From: Rhynchopus sp. YZ270_cl-10
Lineage: Eukaryota; Euglenozoa; Diplonemea; Diplonemida; Diplonemidae
DNA: 64,000 nucleotides
Direction: 5' to 3'
Assembly (NCBI GenBank): GCA_964035575.1
Contig: OZ037868.1
Span: forward strand, 682,001-746,000
The notes beneath the pieces were generated by a model that saw only the letters and a program-made list of their open reading frames with translations, was not told the origin of the DNA and did no database searches. Made by a program: the position numbers and the translations under genes. Within the stretch, counting starts at the first letter, position 1. Every line of letters begins with the position of its first letter. Positions 10,001 to 19,900 of this stretch are shown here, piece by piece.

Positions 10001-10542
10001 AACACCGTATCACGATCCGACCGGAGTTCCTCACAGCAACCCCACGATAGACAGTAGCCATCCGTTGCGGTGAGCACTGCCGAACGGAAGTCTTCGTCGT
10101 TCCATGCGGATGGGTGCGCAGTTTCGAAGACCTCTGGTGAGGATGCGAGGTGCTCAACGATGGTTGGGTGGGTTTGCACTTCGAGGGGGAGGTCTTGAAA
10201 TGCTTCTTCGTCGCGCCTCAGGGCAGCTAGGGCACAGGGGATGTCTCTTTGCACGCTGTCTGGGAGGTCTGTGTAGCGTCGTGTTCCGTTGCGGATGTGT
10301 TCCACGAAGACATCCATGGAGACCACAACATCGACAACGGACGCATGCGTCAGGCAGCTTGCAGCAGACACAAGCTCCTCATCGTCGCCAATGCTAGCCC
10401 CGCCCATATGCAGCTCTACATGCTCTGCGTCACATCCAAACTCCTGCGCAGCGTTCTCACGCAACTTCCCGATGGTATCTAACTCACCCACCTCAACACC
10501 CACCTCCTCTGCAGTCAGTGCATAGCGTAGGTACACCTCCAT
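7006..10542 (-). CDS. DUF4116-repeat protein with N-terminal ubiquitin-like domain
   Basis: This single-exon gene encodes 1178 residues. I place the start at the ATG of MEVYLRYALTAEEV, because a CCACACAG acceptor lies 14 nt upstream; the open frame extends 49 codons further but in poor-quality sequence. Residues 1-75 look like a ubiquitin fold (short strands, a helix at GKLRENAAQEFG, then VELHMGGASIGDDEELV). The rest is more than 20 degenerate repeats of about 45-50 residues, typified by LQYASSDLRDDRAVVEAAV and FASPRLKRDLSLVLLAV, the pattern of DUF4116. A weak hydrophobic stretch (AVLAGCLAFIICNRF) near the C-terminus could anchor it in a membrane. DUF4116 arrays are known from protists and giant viruses; their role is unknown. 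A scaffold or ubiquitin-linked adaptor is inference. Confidence 0.85.
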   Translation of the reverse strand: MEVYLRYALTAEEVGVEVGELDTIGKLRENAAQEFGCDAEHVELHMGGASIGDDEELVSAASCLTHASVVDVVVSMDVFVEHIRNGTRRYTDLPDSVQRDIPCALAALRRDEEAFQDLPLEVQTHPTIVEHLASSPEVFETAHPSAWNDEDFRSAVLTATDGYCLSWGCCEELRSDRDTVFACVQRDGDMLAYASSELKECPVIVLASVQSCASAIRYAAEEVRADQDIFTAAVVGGAWEPSWLPEALRADRGLAMRCVRKQSSALRAFSDELKGDQFVVAAAGSLEYASEDLKKDKEFVISCVGKSYQNIKYVHESLQSDRDVVMETIARHKAAFRYACNSVRDDPELALQCSIECPFVAQHYGETLCQDKGFIMSAMRENADVFRYLEKQWRDDEDVAKLAIESSSDNLRMCSDTLQDNHAFVLFAVQKGANLRYASAALHSDAELCRAAAEAAQHNGLQFAPPALRDDFEFVKKAVSMKGDDLEYASPALQDTYDIVLAAVQHSARGFLFASPRLRKCETLAREALKHRHSLRFLGTYLHDDKAFILSLARPEVMPFVSKRLQGDRDVVLSCMHGDGRYLQYASSDLRDDRAVVEAAVTTSYEALQFASPRLKRDLSLVLLAVTTNGHSLQYAPSDLQNNTEIVHAAVAQKWDSLKYVNKALLHTTDIVHSVLPEHPQALKYASAEVQNDVSIVGPLAKKDIQCLSYAGPAVLSDRAFILSAVQQNPVVMQYASQELRNDPDIAAALIEHPPGDQVALSSELLGNKDFMTKAIMKHKSWFLNASVRLQNDLAFVLLVVKKGQPVAHIIRHAGAGVRGDYNAMLEVVTKCSGSLEHASRALRNNLDIVTAAVLKDPHSFEHASAALRNCKRVAMLAMRGCAENLMHASEALQNDPEVVLCCIAQDVYTIQYAGPVKDSYRFAVKAVRKQRRVFRHLSSTLRTNPNFILACINDENESMWWHDLCECSSAWAHTALVMRLLPVFGGNVVMTQADEKVRRKFKVALACVGDDMSTLELVPLQLRESKDFIMACLDLEGAKDRLDVSLIGDRLWYDADVVAKAIATAPTALHGTIRKIHKHKPLFANRAFMLECVRRDASNLQYASEALQDDVHLVLEAVRSKASAAAFASPSVLRHPHVCALLWGHKAVLAGCLAFIICNRFAKPLTQVEDLYGPLGM

Positions 10543-11374
10543 CGTGTAGAGTTGATCTGTGTGGAGTACAGAAGCTGTAACTTCAGAAATCGTTGGTTGC
10601 CCTTTTTTGAAGAAAAAAAAGTGGATTTTGGCGTAATACCCGGTTTGGAGAAAAAATAAAGTATTATTGGGATTCTGGGTTTTTTTCAAGGAAAAAAAAG
10701 GGGTTTTCGGGGTCAGAAATGGTTACGGTACTAGAGCACGCCTGCCCTGTCATTTGACTGTTGCACGTGGATTGTACGTGTGTGTTGGGTTTCTACAGCG
10801 TTTTGGGTATACGTTGATCGGTTTAACACCTGCGACCATCCAAAGGAAGGCAGGAATAAGAGTACAGGAACGGGGGTATCAGTGATTACGGGCGTACGTT
10901 GATGTCATCATCAAAGGCCAAGGAACCCCATTAACCTCCTCCCAATTCAATAAAGGAAGTGTTGTGGGGAGGTTATTTCAGTGAAAATTGAAGCAAGCAG
11001 GACAATCAAAAGCAAAAGACAGGCGGGGGGTGGATGGGGTTTCTTTTTTGGACAGCTAGATTCATCCTTGCCATACAAATACATGGATGAAGGTCATATG
11101 CCTGGATACGAGCGGCCGATTGATCGTACCTCATTTGTATTCTTTTCTTTGCCTTGGTGCCGGGGCCGCTGAACAGATGCGTTGCTTTTGTTTTTTCATT
11201 TGTATGGATAGCGTGCAGCAACACTTCTGCAGCAGCACACCATGCACCAAGGTAAGGCTATTCAGTTACATACACCTCTTCAGTGACCCTCGACAGGGGC
11301 ATTGCACAAAGTTCAAATATAGCATGCCCCTTAAGTACAAGTGTATCCTTCTTCGTTGCGTCACAGCAGCCACC
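10543..11374. other. Intergenic
   Basis: I see no gene, RNA or repeat family here beyond the splice acceptor next to 10557-10559. Confidence 0.4.
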
Positions 11375-13220
11375 TTACTTCTTCTTCTTCGGCTCAACAG
11401 GGGCAGGACGCTCCTTCTTGGAAGCGAACTTCATGAGGGACTTGCCACCCATGAACACACGGAGGGGCTGTCGGGTGGGTGTGGTTAGAAGTGAGTGATG
11501 CAAAATATAAAGTATTGTCGAGTAAAAGTAGAAAAAATGTGGACACAAAAGATTCATCATGGTCATATATTTGGCAGATTTGTTATTGCAAAATAAACAG
11601 GTTGAAGAAGAAGAAGAAAAGAGGGGATACCTCAGGGACGACAATGCCCTCATCAGTCTGGTGGTTCTCCACAATGCAGCACATGGTACGTGTGATGGCG
11701 CACAGGGTTCCGTTCAGCATGTGGGCGTACTTCTTCATCTCGTCCTCCTTTGCCGTTCCCTTCGCAGACGCTCCGTAGCGGCAGTTGATCGCGCGCGACT
11801 GGTACTCAGTGCAGTTCGACACAGACACCAACTCACGGAACTTCTGTCCGGCAGGGAACCATGCCTCCAGGTCGTACTTCTTTGCTGCAGCAAGGTTCAT
11901 GGCTCCTGCAACAATGCTCACAACACGGTACGGCAGGCCAAGGGTCTTGTAGAACTCCTCAGACGTGCCAATCATCTCCTCAAGCAGCTCCCATGACGAC
12001 TTCTCGTCAGGCTTGCACACGATGAACTGCTCAATCTTCTCAAACTGGTGCACACGGAAGATTCCGAGTGTGTCTCTTCCGTGGGATCCAGCCTCCTTGC
12101 GGAAGCATGTCGAGTACCCAGCGTACTTGATGGGCTTCTCCAGCTGAGGGTGTTGTGGTGAGTTGTGGTGGTTTAAATAAACGTGACGTTGATAGCATGT
12201 AAGACACTTCCTGGATGTACGCGAAATAACAAGGTTTACAAGATGAACCTAAGCCTCTCGCGCTTCGTCACCTTTCCCACCAAATAAACAAAGAAAGCGT
12301 CCCACCACCCGGCCCACTCACCTATTTCAAAGGGAACAAACACCTATCACCCAAACCACGCATACCTCGTTCTCCTGGAACCACTTACCTGCGTGCATTG
12401 CGCACAGCGGCTGCTCAGACGTCGCAATGAGGTACTTGTCCTCACCCTCTCCAGTCACGTGGTACAGCTCCTCGTCAAACTGCGCAAGCTCTGCCACCTT
12501 CCCCATCATCTCCTTCGTCATGAAGAAGGGAGGGTACAGCGGTGTGTAGTCCTTCCCCACCAGGAAGGACATTGCGTAGTTGATAAGCGCGAGCTGCAGC
12601 TGCACAAGGTCTCCCTTCAGGAAGTACGCACGCGACCCTGCAGTCGAGGTTGCCACGTTCGATGTGTCCATCCCTGCCATCAGGTTCATCAGGTCCACGT
12701 GGTTCCACGTGTCCTCACTGGCCTTGCCGGGCTCTCCGAACGTCCGCACAATCTCGTTGTGTGCCTCGTCAGACTCAGCAATGCACGACTCATGCACAAC
12801 GTTGCCAACAAGCTTGATTGCGTCGTCACGCTTTGCAAGGCTCTCGTCCTCCTTGTCCTTCTCTGTTGCAGAGGCCTCCTTGACCACCTTCGACAGCGCC
12901 TGCAGCTGCTTCGTGTTCAGCTCTGCCGCAGCCACATCTGCGGGGGACAGTCCCTCCCCAACACGGGTCAGGAGGGCCTCGGGCACGGGCAGGTCATCAC
13001 CGTCAGGGAGCTTCTTCTTCTTGCGCTCGCCAACAGCATCTGAAACCTTGTTGAACAGTTCCCTCAATCGCTTTGCCTTCTGCAGGGAGGCACGCCATGC
13101 GAGGTCCAGCTCAATCACGTTGTCGACAAGCTTCACGTCTTTGTGGCGACGACGCTGCGACTCACGCAGGAGGTCGGGGTTGCCGCCCTGGTCTTGCCGG
13201 AACATTTGGATGTCGAGCAT
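11375..13220 (-). CDS. SARS1: Seryl-tRNA synthetase, cytosolic type, copy 1
   Basis: Three exons (12366-13220, 11631-12143, 11375-11467) join in frame to 486 residues. The enzyme attaches serine to tRNA-Ser and tRNA-Sec in the cytosol. The N-terminal arm (residues 1 to about 120) is helical and Lys/Glu-rich. Class II motif 2 is [14 protein letters not shown] and motif 3 covers [18 protein letters not shown]. Other family blocks include [45 protein letters not shown] and [13 protein letters not shown]. It ends in a KKKK tail, as eukaryotic enzymes often do. Intron 1 (12144-12365) starts GTATGC and ends CCCTCAG; intron 2 (11468-11630) starts GTATCC and ends CCGACAG with CTAAC just before it. 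TTTTTTGTTACAG lies 20 nt upstream of the ATG. It is duplicated at 14465-16380. Confidence 0.95.
12241..12274 (+). repeat. HP1 hairpin repeat, in SerRS copy 1 intron 1
   Basis: agatgaacctaagcctct then cgcgcttcgtcacctt. The TAAGC/GCTTC stem is slightly degenerate. It lies between donor and acceptor of the first intron. Confidence 0.6.
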
Positions 13221-14464
13221 TGTGTTTTATTAGTATAATTCTGTAACAAAAAAGATAAAGTTGATCCTCAACGTCACACCCAACAAAACAGCTCTCACCT
13301 GAACCACATAGCCCATTAGCCCACCTCCACCCCCCCCTCTACGAACCTATCCTCCACACTGAGTACCCTACCCCGGAGAGCAACCACAGAGACACAACAA
13401 ACCACACCACCTTACACAAAAGAGTGCCCTGCTTTCGCAGCCCCGCACCCCCCTTGGAGCGCCTTCCTCAAAAATACGAAAGGTTTCATGAAATGAACCT
13501 AAGCCACTCATGCTTAGTCACCTTGACTACTATGGGCATCAAATAGCACCAATAAAGAAAGTAGGACATCTCAACGTAGACCGCGAAATGGAAGTAAGCT
13601 GGGCGGAGGGTGGGCGGAGGGTGGGCGTGGCGTGGATATATTCTGTTGTGACAGGTGATTTTTCCAAGTTTCCAAAGAAACAATATTGCAGCAATAGAGA
13701 GAGAGGGAGTGTAAAAAACGAGGGGCCTCGATATTGATATAAAATCTCAGTAATGGGGCGAGTCTGGGGGGTAAGGGGTAGGGGGGAAGGGGGGTGGTGG
13801 AGGCGGAGGTTGATAGCTCATGTATACTCCCGCATCCTTAAACCTATATTTTAATATTGTATCACTCCCCTAGTTTCCCCCTCTTTTTTCGTTTGCCTCA
13901 TTCTCTTCAATTCTGTTGAACATAAAAAGAATAAAGAAGAAAAATAACCTTTTTTTTTGTTTCACAGTCCTCAGAGATGCTTTTGTTATTTTCTTGCAAT
14001 TTACCTTTTTTTGTTTCACTTATTTTTCTCCCTCTCTCCCCTTCATTTTCTTCATAATTTTTTTTTTTTGTTCATTTCTGTCGTTCTGGTTGCTTTTTTT
14101 TTTTTTTTTTTTTTTTTTTTTTGTTTTTTTTTTGCTTATTTTTCCAATTTGTATACGTTTCTGTTAACAGAGATAAAAGTGGCAGATTTCACCGCCTTCT
14201 TCTTCGCAGGACCACAACAGGACTCCCTGCAGGACGGGAAGTTTCATTTTTCCCCCCACACCATGTGTACTTTGAGATTTGCTTGACCGTACAGCTTAGT
14301 AGTATGAACGTGGATGCAGTAGGACATCCACTTTGATGAGAGCATGCAACATGAGACTTTAACGTGGCAGATGTGCGGGAATAGGGGTAGCGAGAGAGCA
14401 AGAGTGAGAGAGAGCCGGTGAAGTGAGTGAGTGAGTGGGTGGCAGGCAACGCTAGGCAGCCAGC
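13221..14464. other. Spacer between the two SerRS genes
   Basis: Contains one HP1 copy (13491-13524), a G-rich patch (13760-13810) and long T tracts (13945-14150). No gene is visible. It is the 5' region of copy 1. Confidence 0.5.
13491..13524 (+). repeat. HP1 hairpin repeat
   Basis: aaatgaacctaagccactc then atgcttagtcacctt; perfect CTAAGC...GCTTAG stem. Confidence 0.65.
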
Positions 14465-16380
14465 TTACTTCTTCTTCTTCGGCTCAACAGGGGCAGGACG
14501 CTCCTTCTTGGAAGCGAACTTCATGAGGGACTTGCCACCCATGAACACACGGAGGGGCTGTCGGGTGGGTGTGGTTAGAAGTGAGTGATGCAAAATATAA
14601 AGTATTGTCGAGTAAAAGTAGAAAAAATGTGGACACAAAAGATTCATCATGGTCATATATTTGGCAGATTTGTTATTGCAAAATAAACAGGTTGAAGAAG
14701 AAGAAGAAAAGAGGGGATACCTCAGGGACGACAATGCCCTCATCAGTCTGGTGGTTCTCCACAATGCAGCACATGGTACGTGTGATGGCGCACAGGGTTC
14801 CGTTCAGCATGTGGGCGTACTTCTTCATCTCGTCCTCCTTTGCCGTTCCCTTCGCAGACGCTCCGTAGCGGCAGTTGATCGCGCGCGACTGGTACTCAGT
14901 GCAGTTCGACACAGACACCAACTCACGGAACTTCTGTCCGGCAGGGAACCATGCCTCCAGGTCGTACTTCTTTGCTGCAGCAAGGTTCATGGCTCCTGCA
15001 ACAATGCTCACAACACGGTACGGCAGGCCAAGGGTCTTGTAGAACTCCTCAGACGTGCCAATCATCTCCTCAAGCAGCTCCCATGACGACTTCTCGTCAG
15101 GCTTGCACACGATGAACTGCTCAATCTTCTCAAACTGGTGCACACGGAAGATTCCGAGTGTGTCTCTTCCGTGGGATCCAGCCTCCTTGCGGAAGCATGT
15201 CGAGTACCCAGCGTACTTGATGGGCTTCTCCAGCTGAGGGTGTTGTGGTGGTTTAATAAACGTGAAGTTGATAACATGTAAGACACCTCTTGGATGTATG
15301 CGAAATAACAAGGTTTAGAAGATGAACCTAAGCCTCTCGCGCTTCGTCACCTTTCCCGACAAATAAACAAAGAAAGCGTCCCACCACCCGACCCACTCAC
15401 CTACACGACGGTGAAGTAATTGACATGACACGTGCTTTTACATGTAACTTATTTGCATGCACAATCTCACTTCGCATGTCATTTAAAGAGAACAAGAACC
15501 CCGTCACCCAAACCACGCATACCTCGTTCTCCTGGAACCACTTACCTGCGTGCATTGCGCACAGCGGCTGCTCAGACGTTGCAATGAGGTACTTGTCCTC
15601 ACCCTCTCCAGTCACGTGGTACAGCTCCTCGTCAAACTGCGCAAGCTCTGCCACCTTCCCCATCATCTCCTTCGTCATGAAGAAGGGAGGGTACAGCGGT
15701 GTGTAGTCCTTCCCCACCAGGAAGGACATTGCGTAGTTGATAAGCGCGAGCTGCAGCTGCACAAGGTCTCCCTTCAGGAAGTACGCACGCGACCCTGCAG
15801 TCGAGGTTGCCACATTCGATGTGTCCATCCCCGCCATCAGGTTCATCAGGTCCACGTGGTTCCACGTGTCCTCACTGGCCTTGCCGGGCTCTCCGAACGT
15901 CCGCACAATCTCGTTGTGTGCCTCGTCAGACTCAGCAATGCACGACTCATGCACGACGTTGCCAACAAGCTTGATTGCATCGTCACGCTTTGCAAGGCTC
16001 TCGTCCTCCTTGTCCTTCTCTGTTGCAGAGGCCTCCTTGACCACCTTCGACAGCGCCTGCAGCTGCTTCGTGTTCAGCTCTGCCGCAGCCACATCTGCGG
16101 GGGACAGTCCCTCCCCAACACGGGTCAGGAGGGCCTCGGGCACGGGCAGGTCATCACCGTCAGGGAGCTTCTTCTTCTTGCGCTCGCCAACAGCCTTCGA
16201 CACTCCATTCATCAGTTCTCTGAGGCTCTTTGCCTTCTGCAGGGAGGCACGCCATGCGAGGTCCAGCTCAATCACGTTGTCGACAAGCTTCACGTCTTTG
16301 TGGCGACGACGCTGCGACTCACGCAGGAGGTCGGGGTTGCCGCCCTGGTCTTGCCGGAACATTTGGATGTCGAGGACCAT
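14465..16380 (-). CDS. SARS1: Seryl-tRNA synthetase, cytosolic type, copy 2
   Basis: Three exons (15523-16380, 14721-15233, 14465-14557) give 487 residues, one more than copy 1 because it begins MVLDIQMF instead of MLDIQMF. Exon 2, intron 2 and exon 3 look base-for-base the same as in copy 1, 3090 bp away. Intron 1 (15234-15522) has diverged, carries about 70 bp extra, and still holds HP1. Within exon 1 nearly all bases agree except one patch (about 16195-16230), where the arm helix reads [13 protein letters not shown] instead of [13 protein letters not shown]. The pattern suggests recent gene conversion that spared this patch and intron 1. All catalytic motifs are present, so both copies look functional. 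Confidence 0.95.
15320..15353 (+). repeat. HP1 hairpin repeat, in SerRS copy 2 intron 1
   Basis: The same HP1 variant as in copy 1 intron 1, kept although the surrounding intron has changed. Confidence 0.6.
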
Positions 16381-16919
16381 TTTACGAACGGTTCTTCGAA
16401 GAATTGTTTTGCAATGATGTCTGGCAGTGATGAAGGTGTGATGGGATGGGATGGTGGTTCGAGACGACGTCACATCCAAACAAATACATGACCGTCCTTT
16501 CGATGCTTTCTCTTTCTCAATCGCGGGTATTTTCATAAGAAACAGCCCACACATACTTGTTTTACCAAACAGACCCCTCAAAAAGACATGGTTCTGTTCA
16601 AAACAACCACACACCAAGGCTCTGATGTTTACCTCTTTTTTCAGAATCTCAAAACCAAAAAAGACTTCAAAGATGTATATGCCTCTCATGCACACATATA
16701 TTTACCACAATCATAGAAAGGGAAAAAAAGGTGAGTATCAGTGCAAACACCCCTCTGGAGAGCACACACTGACGCTCCGTGGGGTAAGAAGGGGTTGATG
16801 CTGTATGCACCCTCTTAATTTCCGCGCCCTATCTCTCTCTCTCTCTTTTTCTCTCACTTTCTCGTTCAAAAATCGATGTGTGCGACCTTTTTGACAAAAA
16901 ACACATCACAAAAAAGCCC
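16381..16919. other. Intergenic, with TJ1-like fragment
   Basis: AT-rich upstream region of SerRS copy 2. A TJ1 fragment lies at 16739-16785 (gtgcaaacacccctctgg, then gacgctccg). A CT repeat lies at about 16828-16860. No gene. Confidence 0.5.
16739..16785 (-). repeat. TJ1 partial copy
   Basis: Shares GTGCAAACRCC and the ACTGACRCTCCG block with the complete copy (plus-strand wording) but is rearranged between them. Confidence 0.4.
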
Positions 16920-19900
16920 TCAAGAAAGCTGAATTTCACCTAAAGCCGCATCTGTAGGGGGGTCTCTGCGTCTCTTCTCTTCACGCATTCTGACCTCCTT
17001 TTCCACCTTTTCGTGCAACCACTCCCAGGTCTCTGTGTCACCCGAACCTGGGCCGGTCTCCCCAGCTTTGACACGCTCCTGCATGCGTTTCTTCTGCTTG
17101 ACGGCGTCTGCAGTTTCTGCCCCCTTTGCTCCTTCACCACTTTCCAGCAGTCTGCGCTCTGCTTCAGCCTCTTCTTCCTTGATGCGATCCGATTCGTGAA
17201 TTCCTTCAAGAGTCTTGAGTGTTGCATCGTCTACAGGAAGGTACACCTTCTCGCGCGCAAGGAACGGTGTTTCTTCGAGCATTGCTGCGACAGCAGGGCG
17301 CTCCAACAGAGAAGGAAGCTTGTTGCTGAGGAAGGAGTGCGCTGTACCGCGGGTGACTGTCATGTTGGCGGTGAGGAACTGCGCGCTGTCGAGGTTTTCC
17401 GGGCGGAGGTGCGCAAGCTTGCGGACCCGAGAGTGCATCATCGCCAGCGGAAAGGGGCTCTCCTCCAGCCAATGGTCTGTGATCACCTCCAGCGCATTTT
17501 CTGCAGCATAGCCTCCTTTCATAGGATCGCTGAAGCCACTCCAACGTTCGGCAAGGTAGCGTCCCTTTGTGCCGTCCGTTTGGCGTACCTTCTCATGCTC
17601 AGCATTGCGGCGCCTACGGCGTGAGTGGAAGGCACCCAAGGGACGCTTCAGGAGAGAGCTGACGGCAGCACAGAGGTGGTATGTGACAGCTTCGGCAGAC
17701 GCGTAGAAGGAGGTAGTGCCTTCCTCGTCAATGCCTGGGTCGGAGATCTGTGGAGGGTGGGGAGGAGGTGGGTGGTACAGAGGTGCAGAGATGTGGAATG
17801 TGAAAAATAAATAAAAAAAGAGAAGTTGAAAAGTGCAAACGCCTCACCGTTCATCGGTGGACGTAGGGCACTGAAATCTAAAAAAAATAATTTTGTTTAA
17901 TTGTAGACTATCATTAGATACTAGCAGGGTGCCTGGGGTTTTTTCCATTTTTTTGGATCGGGCACCCGGGTTTTTTCTAAGGATTTTTACAGGCAATTTT
18001 TGGATTTTTCTGAGAACACGCTGCCCCCCTGCCGAAATATGTTCTCGGTTTTCCCTTTTCGGGGGGGTTTTTTTTGGCCTTTTTCGGGTTTTCCGAGCTT
18101 TTACCCTCACTGTCACGGGGTCATTTTGAAAAAATGGGCAAGTTCTTGGCTGATACACGTTTTGGTCATTACCACCAGCGAGTCAAATTGAACTATGATT
18201 CTGGACCCACTGTAACGTGAACCGCCCTCGAAATTCAAGAAGGGGTCCTAAACCCGGGCGCGCTACGCGCTACGTGCACCCCGAATGTTCGGGAGGAATA
18301 TAAAACGGCGCCGCAGGCGAAAAAAGAAATAGGGTACAGTATAAAAAATGCAGCTTTACACCACAAAGCCACTCAGCGAATCCTTTTTTGCAGAGCAAAA
18401 AAGGGGAAATGGCGCCGCAGGCAAATTTTTTTATAAGGTGCAGCCCTGGGCGGCGCGGAATTATTTTCTTTTTCGTTCCTCAGTGCCGTCAGGGCCTGCC
18501 CAAGTGCGCCAACGCAATGCACTTTGCTACCACCGTGGTGGCGAGCACTTGCAGCACTGCAAGAAGCAAGGTTCCCTCGACGTTTGCAGTCACACGCACC
18601 ATACTGTATTATTATTTATTCTGTTGTACGGGAGGTGAAAGGGACGAGACCGAAGGAAGCGGGGTGGAGACTTTTTTTGTTCATTATTGCTTGGTACCGC
18701 ACTCCCCGGGCAGATTTTCCCCGTATAAAATCCTTAGAAAAAATAAAATAAAATCAAAATCGGGCCCCGGGCACCCACTTTAGGCCCAGGCCTGGATACT
18801 AGCCACGATTTTTTTTTATATAGGATCCATAAAAGAGAGCAAATAGGAGGAGTACGCAGATCTAAAATAAATAAAAGAACGAACAGAATAGAGTGCAGCA
18901 TATTTAATTCGAAAGATCTCAAAAAAGAGCAAAAAAAAAAAATAGTGCTGCGAGAACGACACAGATGATGAGAATTGTGCTGCGGAAATTTTCCCTTGAC
19001 CCCCATTCCTGAAGGAACTCCTCACGAAAATAAGACGAAACTGAAAGTGACCCCACCAAGGCCCACTCCAAAGGGGTACTACTACAAACCCCTTCACCCC
19101 TACTACCTCCCTCTGTTTCGAAGAGAAAGACGCTTCACCCTCAACGTGGAAGACGATCCCTTGGGCCACCCTCCGCACCCTGGATATGTTGGTGAGGAGG
19201 TGGCAGCTGGACACGGTGCCGGAGGATTTCTCGCTGGTGTTATTTCGGGATGCGAAGGGTGCTGATGACGCACATTATGAGACTCTTATGCCTTTGCCAG
19301 CTCGTCGCTGTTTCGAGGACCTGGCGAAGCAGTGCGCACGGCGAAAGGGTCGCTGTTGAACCTTGCGAGGACATCGGGGGTTAGGACATCGGTTGTGACC
19401 CTCAACAAACAATACAGATGAATACAATCAAATTCATTTCGGATGCATTGGCACGCAAAGACCTCAAAAATTGAGGGGGGAGAAACTCTGGAACCCGCAA
19501 AACCCATAAAAAACTGTGAAAACTGTGAAACTCAGAAGTTGATTGACGTGCTCAGCCAGCACTCGCCACCACCAATGACCCGAGGAGATCCTGCCCGCTG
19601 CCCACCTACAAGCAGATCATCGACACCGCGATGGCATACGCCTACATCGCCGAATTCGACTACTCCGCTGTCTTCTTTCAATTTCCCATTTCCCATCTCG
19701 CCCGAAACTTTTTTTTTTTCCGCTGCGGCAAACACAGGCTTCGAATGACTAGGATGGCCAAGGGGTACCGGGGCGCCCCCCAAATTGCACTGAAGGTCCT
19801 CCAACAGCTACAGCACTTCTTGCCGTTCCAGATGTAAAATACTAGCATGAAAGAACGTGATTCCCGAGCTGACATTCGCTAAGCTATCTGAGACGAACAC

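Noticed and set aside
7732-10050. Plus-strand frames of 341-364 residues
   Set aside because: Antisense shadows of the DUF4116 gene, caused by its regular repeats.
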